Assembly (NCBI GenBank): GCA_903837305.1
Contig: CAILUB010000177.1
Coordinates: forward strand, 1-7,959
Direction of reading: 5' to 3'
Source: an uncultured Cytophagaceae bacterium
GTDB lineage: Bacteria > Bacteroidota > Bacteroidia > Cytophagales > Spirosomataceae
DNA length: 7,959 nucleotides
Shown here: positions 1 to 6,903 of the stretch, piece by piece
How the letters are laid out: each line of letters opens with the position of its first letter
Numbering within the stretch: the stretch's first letter is position 1
Program-made: the position numbers and the translations under genes
The notes under the pieces: generated by a model
What the model saw: the letters and a program-made list of their open reading frames with translations, nothing else
Database searches by the model: none
What the model was told of the DNA's origin: nothing

Positions 1-1033
1 CATTTGCACCAATTTGGACCTGGTAAGTAGAGGGATAGGCTGAAGGGGCTGTCGTTGATGGGGTCATACTCCAATTATTAAAGATCGAATACGCACTAAT
101 AAATGGGGAAAAAGGTTTAGCCTCATAGGAGACCGTTCCACCTAATTTAGTTTGATAAAGCCAACTCGTTAGTGGGGCATTGGCTGTATTAGCAGAGTTT
201 ATATACCCAGCTAAGTAATCTTTATAAACGGTGTAAGAAGCTCGTGGACGCACAAGAACTTTTCCTATCTCGATCGTATTCGTACCGCCAACAGTTGCAA
301 AAAAACTTTGGCTAGATGTCTTACCCGTAACACCGCTCACATTTGTTTCTGGCGTAGCTTGACCAAAGCCTGCGCTCGTATCGAGCATCCACCGATCATT
401 TAAAATATAAACTAAATATGGTGATATTGTTTTACTAACACTTTTTAAAGTCCCACCGTTATAGGTAGTGTTGGCATTCACACTCGAGTAGGCGTAAGAC
501 AACCCTGAAATGATCGTATCGTCATAGTTGTACTCCAGGCCCATCAAAGCAATAGATACGGTTCCGTTTGATGTGTAAGGCGCAATATTATTTTTAAATC
601 CACTCACAACGGGTGTTGCCCAAATACTCCAGTTACTAAAATCCGGTGAAGCGGCAATACCGCCTTGTCCACTTTCTTCGCGGGAACTAGCAGTACCACT
701 TATCTGATTGTTATCGTTTTTATCAAGCACAGAAAAATGATTGAATTGAGGAGATGACCCAAGTTTAAGTTTAAAACCTCCTGAACCACCCATAGCATTA
801 CCCAATATGATCGAATTTAATGCATTCGATGTCGTTTGTGTGGCAGACTGAATTGACGAGGAAGCGACATTATTGCCGCTAGTAGTAGCATTATTACCAT
901 TTGCAAAACTTGGTGATATTCCAACACTCCATAAAACACAAACTAAGAATGCAGAAGGGTAATAAGCTATTTTTATTGAAAATTGCCCTTTTGGTTTTTG
1001 AAGGTTTTTTTTGCCGAAATTGGTAATTTCCAT
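1..1033 (-). CDS. Autotransporter-type outer-membrane beta-barrel protein, C-terminus cut by window edge
   Basis: An uninterrupted frame runs from the ATG at 1033-1031 to the left edge, giving 344 codons with no stop. The N-terminus has a long basic leader (KK, K, K between residues 8 and 21), then a hydrophobic core (about 26-40) and a likely signal peptidase I site after SPSFA (A44). Residues 45-130 are rich in N, S, T, G and Q, like a short passenger or linker. From about 134 onward, alternating amphipathic strands appear: W-S-I-W-A-T-P, G-L-E-Y-N-Y-D-D, S-P-Y-L-V-Y-I-L-N-D-R-W and S-P-F-I-S-A-Y-S-I-F-N-N-W. These resemble the autotransporter beta-domain, so the product probably sits in the outer membrane. 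Any secreted passenger would be very short, so a passenger-less barrel or porin-like role is equally possible. A Shine-Dalgarno AGAGG (1047-1043) lies 9 bases before the ATG. The gene is 65 bases downstream of the hydrolase gene on the same strand. Specific function unknown. Confidence 0.72.
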   Translation of the reverse strand, partial: MEITNFGKKNLQKPKGQFSIKIAYYPSAFLVCVLWSVGISPSFANGNNATTSGNNVASSSIQSATQTTSNALNSIILGNAMGGSGGFKLKLGSSPQFNHFSVLDKNDNNQISGTASSREESGQGGIAASPDFSNWSIWATPVVSGFKNNIAPYTSNGTVSIALMGLEYNYDDTIISGLSYAYSSVNANTTYNGGTLKSVSKTISPYLVYILNDRWMLDTSAGFGQATPETNVSGVTGKTSSQSFFATVGGTNTIEIGKVLVRPRASYTVYKDYLAGYINSANTANAPLTSWLYQTKLGGTVSYEAKPFSPFISAYSIFNNWSMTPSTTAPSAYPSTYQVQIGAN

Positions 1034-1042
1034 AGGAATTGA

Positions 1043-1047
1043 CCTCT
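1043..1047 (-). promoter_or_regulatory. Ribosome binding site of the barrel protein
   Basis: AGAGG on the minus strand, 9 bases before the ATG at 1033. No other in-frame ATG occurs until codon 81, so this site and the signal peptide together support the chosen start. Confidence 0.5.
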
Positions 1048-1098
1048 TGATTGACTAAATAAATTCTAAACCAAACCGATCGATTGTAGGAAAATGAA

Positions 1099-1953
1099 TC
1101 AATCTAAGGTTAGGCATGACTTTTTCTGCAAAATAGACCACTGCTCAGCCCAAGCTTTCGTGTGATCAAAATCGGACACCACGATAAAGTCCGTTTTGTT
1201 GGTAAAATTTCGATAATTTCCAATCGACTCCCTTTTGACAATAGAATCATTTTCACCAAAAAAATGCGTTTGTCGAATACTCTTTAATTGAATACTGGGA
1301 TCGGCAGGATTATTCGATAAGCGTAATGGCCCCACCGATATAGACCTCGTCCATGCGGCAATATCTAATGGGGCCGCAAGAGTTACTAAACACCGCACAT
1401 CGTTCCGCCTTGCAGCCAAGAGTGTGGCTAAAGTCCCACCACCTGAGTGTCCGACCAAATTTAATCGAACTTTGGGTAAATCGATTAATACCTTGTCAAT
1501 CACATCGTTTGCCAATTGAATCACATCTGGACTAAAACGCCCCTCTGTCCACACAGATGGGTCACACTCCTTAAACTGTGCAATGTCAACGTATTGACAA
1601 GGTTTGGCAAGGTAAAGAATAAACGCGCTTTGATCCTGAGTGGCTAATGAAACAACAAGCGACTTACGTGGAGTCGGATTAGAGGGTGGTACCATCTGAA
1701 ATAGCCAGTGTGCACCATCCCCTTCAATGTAAATGGTTAAATCAGACTCAATCCCTACCTGCGTCTTTGAAGCGCGTATTTTTAAGTGGGCTTGTATAGG
1801 TGTATCTGATTCAACCGCAATAAAACCAAAATAATCGATCGTTTGGCCATCTTGAGTCCGTGGAATTGTGGCGGTACTTGTACATGAGAGTAATTGGAGA
1901 CAAGCGATTAAGGAGGCAACGAAAGAGATACGCCGAATAATAAATGGACTCAA
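1099..1953 (-). CDS. Alpha/beta-hydrolase family lipoprotein
   Basis: Predicted 284-residue exported serine hydrolase; substrate not recognisable. The N-terminus has a basic pair (R7-R8), a hydrophobic stretch and a lipobox LLSC with the lipidated cysteine at C24, so the protein should be membrane-anchored on the periplasmic side. The nucleophile elbow is GHSGGG with S170. A likely acid is D236 in GENDSIV and a likely histidine is H264 in DFDHTKAW, both in the order and spacing expected of an alpha/beta hydrolase. The YIEGDGAHW segment (75-83) is a candidate oxyanion-loop region. The start is a TTG: after the in-frame FecR stop only five codons precede it, no ATG or GTG is available, and the next methionine (M87) would remove the signal peptide. 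The gap to FecR is 15 bases with no strong Shine-Dalgarno, suggesting co-transcription and translational coupling. Family assignment is solid; role in the operon is inference. Confidence 0.82.
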   Translation of the reverse strand: MSPFIIRRISFVASLIACLQLLSCTSTATIPRTQDGQTIDYFGFIAVESDTPIQAHLKIRASKTQVGIESDLTIYIEGDGAHWLFQMVPPSNPTPRKSLVVSLATQDQSAFILYLAKPCQYVDIAQFKECDPSVWTEGRFSPDVIQLANDVIDKVLIDLPKVRLNLVGHSGGGTLATLLAARRNDVRCLVTLAAPLDIAAWTRSISVGPLRLSNNPADPSIQLKSIRQTHFFGENDSIVKRESIGNYRNFTNKTDFIVVSDFDHTKAWAEQWSILQKKSCLTLD

Positions 1954-1968
1954 ACCGTAATAATATCT

Positions 1969-2664
1969 CTAGCGCATTGGCAATCTAGGTGTAGTGAGCT
2001 GATTAATTAACGCATCAAAACCACCAGACACCAAGAATGCAGGACGATCCCTCAAAACTTGCAAGCGCGATTCACCTGGTAGTAATTTTTCGGGAGTAAA
2101 GCCGGTTAATTCCTTAGTAACAATCACTTTTTCACCGGTATTAAGAGCCATCTGAACCTCACCAGTATGAACATAGTTATAAACCCCAGCCCGATCTTTT
2201 GCGCCCTCAGGGATGATGGCTAATTCAATATCGGTTCCACGAATACCAATAGTTGCAGTATTGGCTTCATACTTCACATTATCAGGTTGGCCTTTACCAA
2301 TTTGACCCGAAACAGCGCGCAAAGTTCCAGCCATTACATTCGTTTTGATGGTATCGGTAGGTTGATTATCAAATTTAAATTCGGCAATTTTTATCTTACT
2401 TTTTGGTCGGATCGCCATCGTTGAATTATCTTTTAAACGGATCAGCACCTGAGAATCATCTTCGGTCGTGATGGTATCGCCACTATTAACGGTATCGCCG
2501 TTTGCTACCGCCTTTACTTGGTTGGCTGCAGTTGTAATGGTGGCCTTTCCAGAGGAGCGCGTAACCTTACCAGCCTCTTGCGCATACGTATTAAACGCTA
2601 AAAATAAAGTAGTCAAAATTAATAACCGAAAACTATTTTTAATAGCCAATACTGGAATCATCAT
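1969..2664 (-). CDS. FecR-domain periplasmic protein
   Basis: A 231-residue exported protein. The signal peptide has a hydrophobic core at 12-25 and probable cleavage after TYA (A28). The body matches the FecR fold: an all-beta region with NGDTVNSGDTITT (55-67), repeated short strands around DDSQVLIRLKDNST (69-82), and the hallmark TATIGIRGTDIE segment (136-147). Unlike true FecR of the iron-citrate system, it has no N-terminal cytoplasmic or transmembrane anti-sigma portion, so it is likely a free periplasmic protein. It lies 22 bases downstream of the CHASE2 cyclase and 15 bases upstream of the hydrolase, on the same strand. Because CHASE2 is an extracytoplasmic sensor domain, FecR could be its ligand-binding partner or modulator; this is inferred from context. 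Two consecutive ATGs open the frame; the second (2661) is better spaced from the AGGAG site (6 bases rather than 3). Confidence 0.85.
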   Translation of the reverse strand: MMIPVLAIKNSFRLLILTTLFLAFNTYAQEAGKVTRSSGKATITTAANQVKAVANGDTVNSGDTITTEDDSQVLIRLKDNSTMAIRPKSKIKIAEFKFDNQPTDTIKTNVMAGTLRAVSGQIGKGQPDNVKYEANTATIGIRGTDIELAIIPEGAKDRAGVYNYVHTGEVQMALNTGEKVIVTKELTGFTPEKLLPGESRLQVLRDRPAFLVSGGFDALINQLTTPRLPMR

Positions 2665-2667
2665 GTT

Positions 2668-2672
2668 CTCCT
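2668..2672 (-). promoter_or_regulatory. Ribosome binding site of the FecR gene
   Basis: AGGAG on the minus strand, in the 22-base gap after the cyclase stop codon. It is 3 bases from the first ATG (2664) and 6 from the second (2661), so the second is probably the real initiator. It is the clearest Shine-Dalgarno of the minus-strand cluster. Confidence 0.65.
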
Positions 2673-2686
2673 AGAAACATTAAACA

Positions 2687-4987
2687 TCATTTTGTTTCAA
2701 ATTTTGTAACCCCGTCCCAGTCAGTCGGCGGTGGATTAGTTTTAAAAAATTTAATGCGATCAGCATATAGCTGATACAGCTTATTGTTAGTGTCGACCGA
2801 TATCAATCCTTGTAATTTAGATTCAGCATCACTCCAATTTTGCAATCGATAGCATTTAATCATTTCATTCCATGTATCAATTTTTTGTTGCACTTCAGCG
2901 TTAGTCTTGGCAATCTCTGCAATCGGTTCGTAAATGGTAATGGGGTTATCTTTTCCCTTAACCCGAACCATATCAATATCTCTAAATAAAATTCCTTTTG
3001 TAGCTAGCATCGTTTCTTCGGAAACAAGGATATTCACAAAATACTGGCGGGTAATTCCCTCTAAACGTGATCCTAAATTCACCGCATCACCCATCACGGT
3101 ATAGGCTTTGCGAATCACAGACCCCATATCGCCCACTGTCATCGGTCCTGTACTTAATCCGATGCCAACATTAATATCTGGCCAATTTTTTTCTTTATAG
3201 ATTTTTTTAAGTTCCTGTAATTTTTCATGCATTCCTAGTGCAGCAAGCACTCCATTAGTCGCGTGGTCTTCGTCATCAATGGGAGCGCCCCAAAAAGCCA
3301 TGATGGCATCGCCAATGTACTTATCCAGTGTTCCACCTTTTTTTCGAATGGCGAAACTCATTTCGCTTAAATACTCATTAATAAATTCGGTTAACTCGGA
3401 AGGCGTCAATTTTTCAGAAATCGATGTAAAACCAACCACGTCAGAAAACAAAACCGTTAAGGTGTGCTTACGGGCAGCCATGCTGTACTGCAGCGGATTT
3501 TCCGCCATTTTGTCAACCAGCTCTGGCGGGACATATTGACCAAATAAATCTGCTAACTGACGTTTGTTTTTAGACTCAACAAAATATCCGTACGCCACAT
3601 TCGAAAAATAAATTAAACCAATTAATAATAAGAAAGGAGCCACTGGTAAGGCATATCCTTGTTGCCACCACATCACATTGGTACCAACTGCCGCAGCCAA
3701 GCTCACCACAAATAAAATCGCTGCTGGTAATGCTGGAAGATATGCCATTGAGACAGATAGAATAATTCCAATTATCAGAAGTCCTACCAATTCTAAAAAA
3801 GTCGAAAAAGAAGGTTCTGATTTAAAGGGGATAGACTCACTATCAAGCATCCCAGCTAAAAGATTTGCGTGAATCTCTACACCCGGATACAGACCGCTCA
3901 CGGGTGTAGCGCGTAAATCTGCTAAACCTGGGGCAGTTGTGCCGACAAATGCGATCTTCCCTTTTAATTTTTCAACTGGCACCTTACCAGCAAATACATC
4001 GCCTAAGGATATGTAAGCAAAACTATCGCGATTGCCTCGAAACGGAACCAGTAAATTGGCCCCCTTATCAACTGGAATGATTGTGGAACCCACCTGAATC
4101 CCCTCAATCGGTAAGATCGGCCCCGCTTCTTTGGGTACATTATTTCCAAGAGGTAATAGCTTAGCGCCAGGAATACGCTGTGGCATCTTGCCAACCGATC
4201 CTTTTTCCTCAGGGCTATTTAGACCAATAATCAGTCGGTACATAGATAAAGACAATGATTCGTAATAGTCACCCTTATATTCAGCCAACATGGGTACGCG
4301 ACGAATCACGCCATCGGTATCAACAGTTGGATTAAAGTGCCCCGCCATGGGAGCCTCAAAAGATAAATTTTCTAAGTTTGCGCCGTAGCCTTTTCGTAAA
4401 GAAAAATATTTCTCACGATTTGCCATGTCATCCTTAAAGAAAATTGGATCAGGCAGAACCCCAATCTCTGTAGCGTCTTTATTAGAATTAAAGTAATAGC
4501 CTAAAACAACAGGGCGATCGCGCAGGGAATTCGCAAATATTTTATCGAAATCTAATTTTGGTGCTAAGCGCTCTACCGCCTGACCAAATTCAGGCGAGCC
4601 CCTTAAATCCTCTTTTGCCAACCTCTTTAAAATCCCCAAACCAGAACTTTTATCAGACTCTGCCCAAATCACATCAAAACCCAACGATTTGATTTGATAC
4701 TTATCAAACAATGTGTCCACAATCTGTGCCATCTTGTCGCGACTCCAAGGCCATCGACCCAATTCAGGCATTTTTAAGCTATTTTCATCCACATCTAAAA
4801 TCACAATACGATCATCAACAGTATTGGGCATCGTCGCTCGCATACGAGCGTCATATATAAAGTTATCTAGCTGAGTAATGAAGCGAACATGAAATAGACC
4901 AATTGCATGACTTGCAAATAAAGCAGTTAGCAAAAGTCCTATTAAGGCTCTAACGCCATGTTTTTTTAACTTTGCTAAGGGAATCAT
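2687..4987 (-). CDS. CHASE2-domain class III adenylate cyclase
   Basis: A 766-residue membrane-bound cyclase predicted to make cAMP from ATP. Order: N-terminal transmembrane helix (about 12-32), large periplasmic CHASE2 sensor (about 33-390, with RIVILDVDENSL near its start and GKIAFVGTTAPGLADL near its end), three transmembrane helices (about 396-417, 420-441, 446-469), a linker with LFGQYVPPELVDKM, then the catalytic domain (about 505-690). Metal-binding aspartates are D516 (LFSDVVGFT) and D560 (DKYIGD). The base-selecting pair is K556 and T630 (YTVMGD), a class IIIb adenylate-cyclase signature. N637 and R641 (VNLGSRLE) are the transition-state residues. All catalytic residues are present, so it should be active as a homodimer. 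A C-terminal tail of about 70 residues is TPR-like and ends in NPPPTDWDGV. The ATG at 4987 puts a basic segment just before the first helix; a TTG at 5038 would add 17 residues. Neither has a good Shine-Dalgarno. First gene of the minus-strand cluster. Confidence 0.93.
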   Translation of the reverse strand: MIPLAKLKKHGVRALIGLLLTALFASHAIGLFHVRFITQLDNFIYDARMRATMPNTVDDRIVILDVDENSLKMPELGRWPWSRDKMAQIVDTLFDKYQIKSLGFDVIWAESDKSSGLGILKRLAKEDLRGSPEFGQAVERLAPKLDFDKIFANSLRDRPVVLGYYFNSNKDATEIGVLPDPIFFKDDMANREKYFSLRKGYGANLENLSFEAPMAGHFNPTVDTDGVIRRVPMLAEYKGDYYESLSLSMYRLIIGLNSPEEKGSVGKMPQRIPGAKLLPLGNNVPKEAGPILPIEGIQVGSTIIPVDKGANLLVPFRGNRDSFAYISLGDVFAGKVPVEKLKGKIAFVGTTAPGLADLRATPVSGLYPGVEIHANLLAGMLDSESIPFKSEPSFSTFLELVGLLIIGIILSVSMAYLPALPAAILFVVSLAAAVGTNVMWWQQGYALPVAPFLLLIGLIYFSNVAYGYFVESKNKRQLADLFGQYVPPELVDKMAENPLQYSMAARKHTLTVLFSDVVGFTSISEKLTPSELTEFINEYLSEMSFAIRKKGGTLDKYIGDAIMAFWGAPIDDEDHATNGVLAALGMHEKLQELKKIYKEKNWPDINVGIGLSTGPMTVGDMGSVIRKAYTVMGDAVNLGSRLEGITRQYFVNILVSEETMLATKGILFRDIDMVRVKGKDNPITIYEPIAEIAKTNAEVQQKIDTWNEMIKCYRLQNWSDAESKLQGLISVDTNNKLYQLYADRIKFFKTNPPPTDWDGVTKFETK

Positions 4988-5006
4988 TATGGAAAATGTT
5001 AAATCA

Positions 5007-5048
5007 CTACTTTGAGCTATGAACCCCACTATAGCCAAATTTGTTCAT
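5007..5048 (-). CDS. Possible 13-residue leader peptide upstream of the cyclase
   Basis: A minus-strand ATG at 5048 opens a 13-codon frame (begins MNKFGYS) ending in TAG at 5009-5007, 19 bases before the preferred cyclase ATG. It is in a different frame from the cyclase and overlaps the alternative TTG-started extension. There is no clear Shine-Dalgarno and no run of one amino acid that would suggest attenuation. Chance occurrence is quite possible. Confidence 0.12.
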   Translation of the reverse strand: MNKFGYSGVHSSK

Positions 5049-5164
5049 TTTTAGCTAAGCTACAGTAGAAACTGAGGGTAAATACTTATTTAGAAGATCC
5101 GCTATCTAGAAAATATGACTAATTCGTATATTAAAGTAAGCAATATTGACCTGTAATTGTTTAG

Positions 5165-5182
5165 ATTGCCTACCAAGGCAAT
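5165..5182. repeat. Perfect 7-bp inverted repeat, candidate operator or hairpin
   Basis: ATTGCCT (5165-5171) and AGGCAAT (5176-5182) are exact reverse complements around a 4-base ACCA loop. On the plus strand it is followed by ACTTTTAAAATT, whose T run is too short for a strong terminator, and no gene upstream on that strand needs one. Its place midway between two divergent operons makes a regulator binding site, or a hairpin in the minus-strand leader transcript, the more likely reading. Confidence 0.35.
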
Positions 5183-5251
5183 ACTTTTAAAATTAACTTA
5201 TTTCAATGCCATCGAAACATTGCACAGACAAGATAGCTTTAAAAATCAAGA

Positions 5252-5347
5252 ATGAAAATGAATATAGGCCGTGACTTAAATGCTTCTTTAAAATGTTTAT
5301 CCTCTAATCCATTATTAGAAACGATAGAGCAAATTGAACTGGCCTAA
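5252..5347 (+). CDS. Possible small protein, 31 residues
   Basis: ATG at 5252 to TAA at 5345-5347; begins MKMNIGRDLNASLKC and ends in an acidic helix-like segment (LLETIEQIELA). There is no membrane segment and no recognisable motif. The upstream sequence is purine-rich (AAAATCAAGA) but has no good Shine-Dalgarno. It lies about 108 bases before the phosphodiesterase gene on the same strand. It may be a genuine small gene, the remnant of a larger one, or chance. Confidence 0.18.
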   Translation: MKMNIGRDLNASLKCLSSNPLLETIEQIELA

Positions 5348-5379
5348 TTTTTAGTACCACTCAGAGGTGACATGATTTT

Positions 5380-5408
5380 TTGTTAAGCCAGCATAAATTC
5401 GGTTTAAG
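5380..5408 (+). promoter_or_regulatory. Weak sigma70-like promoter for the phosphodiesterase operon
   Basis: TTGTTA (5380-5385) and TTTAAG (5403-5408) are separated by 17 bases, each matching four of six consensus positions. Transcription would begin near 5415, leaving a leader of about 40 bases before the ATG at 5455. Such matches are common by chance in AT-rich DNA. Confidence 0.25.
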
Positions 5409-5454
5409 CTATGGCTAACTGACCTTAGATACTAACAAATTTTCATTCCAATTT

Positions 5455-6342
5455 ATGCCCCAATCGCACCTTAGCAAGGCATTAGCCAAGCTCAAGACTT
5501 CAAGTGCAAACGACCCATCGGGGAAACCCTTAGATGCACTTGAGAGTCTTTTTGAGTACTCCCGAAGTTACCAAGGGAGTTTTGGGGGCTTTATACAAGA
5601 ATTAGTTCAAACTGCCTTCTGGGAATCCCAAAGCTATCCAAGTAACCCTTACCCTAGGCTTTGCATCGAGCTAGCAGACCTGATTGATTCTTATAATCAC
5701 TCTCTAGGGCATCCAGAACCCGCCTACCACTCACGTAAGCATTTTCAAGACGTCTGCCTATCGCTCACTACCCTATTAGATCAACCCATTAAATCTGTAC
5801 AAAAATCTGATTTTCATGATTTATGGGAAATTTCCGGTGAAGAGGCCTGGGTTTTGCTATTTTGTGCCATTGCTCATGATTTTGGTCATGATGGCTCTAC
5901 TAATAAAACACCATTTGAATTAGAAAAGTCCAGTATTGAGAAAACTCGGACGTTTTTATCTCAAAGCGGTGCTGTGCCATCCTTAATACAGGGGCTTCAG
6001 GCGCAAATTGAACCTATCATCCTGGCAACCGATCCCTCGTTTTTAGGCTCTTTGTTAGCTAAATTTAACGCTCCATCAGCAAAACCTACAAAGACTGATT
6101 GCTTATGTATGTTGATGGTGGAATCAGACCTGCTAGCAAGTGCACTACCGATTCGCGGCAAAATGCTCGGAAAACTACTTGGGCAAGAATGGCATTCTAG
6201 TAATCCAAAGGCAGCTGTAACCGTAGCAAGTGATCAAGGTCGCTTAAAATTTTTAGAATACATTCGCTTTGTTAGTCCGCATGCGATCATGCTAAACATG
6301 GAAGATATTCGCAATCACACTATAAAACAGCTAAAGGATTAA
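5455..6342 (+). CDS. Class I 3',5'-cyclic nucleotide phosphodiesterase
   Basis: A 295-residue cytoplasmic enzyme predicted to hydrolyse cAMP and/or cGMP to the 5'-monophosphate. The catalytic core spans about 65-290. H92 and H96 in YHSRKH form the H-x3-H motif. H141-D142 with H145 and N150 in HDFGHDGSTN match the class I signature HD-x2-H-x4-N. D225 in ESDLLASALP fits the last metal-binding aspartate. The 261-276 segment (QGRLKFLEYIRFVSP) resembles the C-terminal substrate-pocket region; Q261 is a candidate for the purine-binding glutamine, though the spacing is two residues off. There is no signal peptide, membrane helix or GAF/PAS sensor, only about 60 N-terminal residues of unknown fold. 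This family is typical of eukaryotes and scattered in bacteria, whose usual cAMP phosphodiesterase (CpdA) is a different fold. The ATG at 5455 is the only reasonable start after an in-frame stop at 5416; no Shine-Dalgarno is visible. Divergent from the cyclase and 3 bases from the CNB gene. Confidence 0.85.
   Translation: MPQSHLSKALAKLKTSSANDPSGKPLDALESLFEYSRSYQGSFGGFIQELVQTAFWESQSYPSNPYPRLCIELADLIDSYNHSLGHPEPAYHSRKHFQDVCLSLTTLLDQPIKSVQKSDFHDLWEISGEEAWVLLFCAIAHDFGHDGSTNKTPFELEKSSIEKTRTFLSQSGAVPSLIQGLQAQIEPIILATDPSFLGSLLAKFNAPSAKPTKTDCLCMLMVESDLLASALPIRGKMLGKLLGQEWHSSNPKAAVTVASDQGRLKFLEYIRFVSPHAIMLNMEDIRNHTIKQLKD
6333..6338 (+). promoter_or_regulatory. Ribosome binding site of the CNB gene
   Basis: AAAGGA lies inside the last codons of the phosphodiesterase gene, 7 bases before the ATG at 6346. 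With only 3 bases between the two genes, it implies coupled translation from one transcript. Confidence 0.6.
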
Positions 6343-6345
6343 GGC

Positions 6346-6903
6346 ATGGCAGACAATCCTAAAGAAGCCTCTATTGGCAGCATCCCTTTTTTCAAAGGTC
6401 TGCCTGCATCAGATTTGATGGCAATTTTAGGCATCACTACAACTAAAACTGTTGAGGCTGGTGAAAATCTCTTTACTCAAAACGATCCTTCTGATGGACT
6501 ATATATTCTGTTATCAGGAAAGTTACAGGTGTACATCTTTAGTGGACTTACTGGAGGAACCACCAAAGTTTTAGCCGAACTCAATCCTGGTCAATATGTC
6601 GGTGAGATGGGTCTATTGGATGGCCAAAACCGTTCTGCTTCGGTCAAGGTGCTCGAAGGCGGAGAGGTTATGTTCATGCCAACAGCAGGATTTGCCGTGC
6701 TTTTACAAAGTCATCCGCACATTGCTAAAGAGGTGGTCGATGCTCTTTGCGACATTATCAACAATAAACCTAAACTCGTAATTAACTCTGAAAAAGCGGT
6801 GCTAATTAAAAACAAACAGGTTGCAGCAAAATTATCAAACATGAAACTGTTATGTGCAATTTTGCGTGAATACAATAAAAAAATTGCAATTAGTTCGAAG
6901 TAA
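6346..6903 (+). CDS. Stand-alone cyclic-nucleotide-binding domain protein
   Basis: A 185-residue cytoplasmic protein with one CNB domain (about 14-125): FFKGLP, then the beta-roll with VEAGENLFTQNDPSDGLYILLSG split over 37-58, and a phosphate-binding cassette at 86-99 (GEMGLLDGQNRSAS). E87 and R96, the residues that hold the ribose and cyclic phosphate, are both present, and the RSA order matches that of CRP, so nucleotide binding is likely. The helical segment at 116-140 corresponds to the CRP C-helix. The last 45 residues are basic and show no helix-turn-helix, kinase, channel or transferase domain; CRP-family regulators are longer (about 210 or more) and end in a winged helix. The protein is therefore either a signal relay acting through protein contacts or a nucleotide buffer. 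It is second in an operon with the phosphodiesterase, which suggests that it senses or modulates the same nucleotide pool. Confidence 0.85.
   Translation: MADNPKEASIGSIPFFKGLPASDLMAILGITTTKTVEAGENLFTQNDPSDGLYILLSGKLQVYIFSGLTGGTTKVLAELNPGQYVGEMGLLDGQNRSASVKVLEGGEVMFMPTAGFAVLLQSHPHIAKEVVDALCDIINNKPKLVINSEKAVLIKNKQVAAKLSNMKLLCAILREYNKKIAISSK

Larger units (their letters stand above)
4988..5454. other. Divergent intergenic region between cyclase and phosphodiesterase operons
   Basis: An AT-rich stretch of about 460 bases must carry the promoters of two operons that point away from each other. Seen in it: a perfect 7-bp inverted repeat (5165-5182), a weak sigma70-like pair on the plus strand (5380-5408), a 31-codon small open frame (5252-5347) and a 13-codon minus-strand frame (5007-5048). 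I see no convincing promoter for the minus-strand cluster, no CRP-type TGTGA-N6-TCACA palindrome and no tRNA or riboswitch core. Confidence 0.6.

Noticed and set aside
3279..3539. 86-codon open frame on the plus strand
   Set aside because: It lies wholly antisense to the catalytic domain of the first cyclase and its product has no recognisable feature. Similar overlapping frames at 1353-1535, 2468-2674, 3678-3872, 4003-4194 and 6596-6781 were rejected for the same reason.
5146..5176. Promoter starting at TTGACC (5146) in the plus direction
   Set aside because: The -35 is good, but no acceptable -10 occurs at 16-18 bases; the best candidate (TACCAA) is 19 bases away and poor.
6346..6903. CRP/FNR-family transcription factor
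   Set aside because: The CNB domain fits, but the C-terminal 45 residues are too short for a winged helix and show no recognition-helix pattern.
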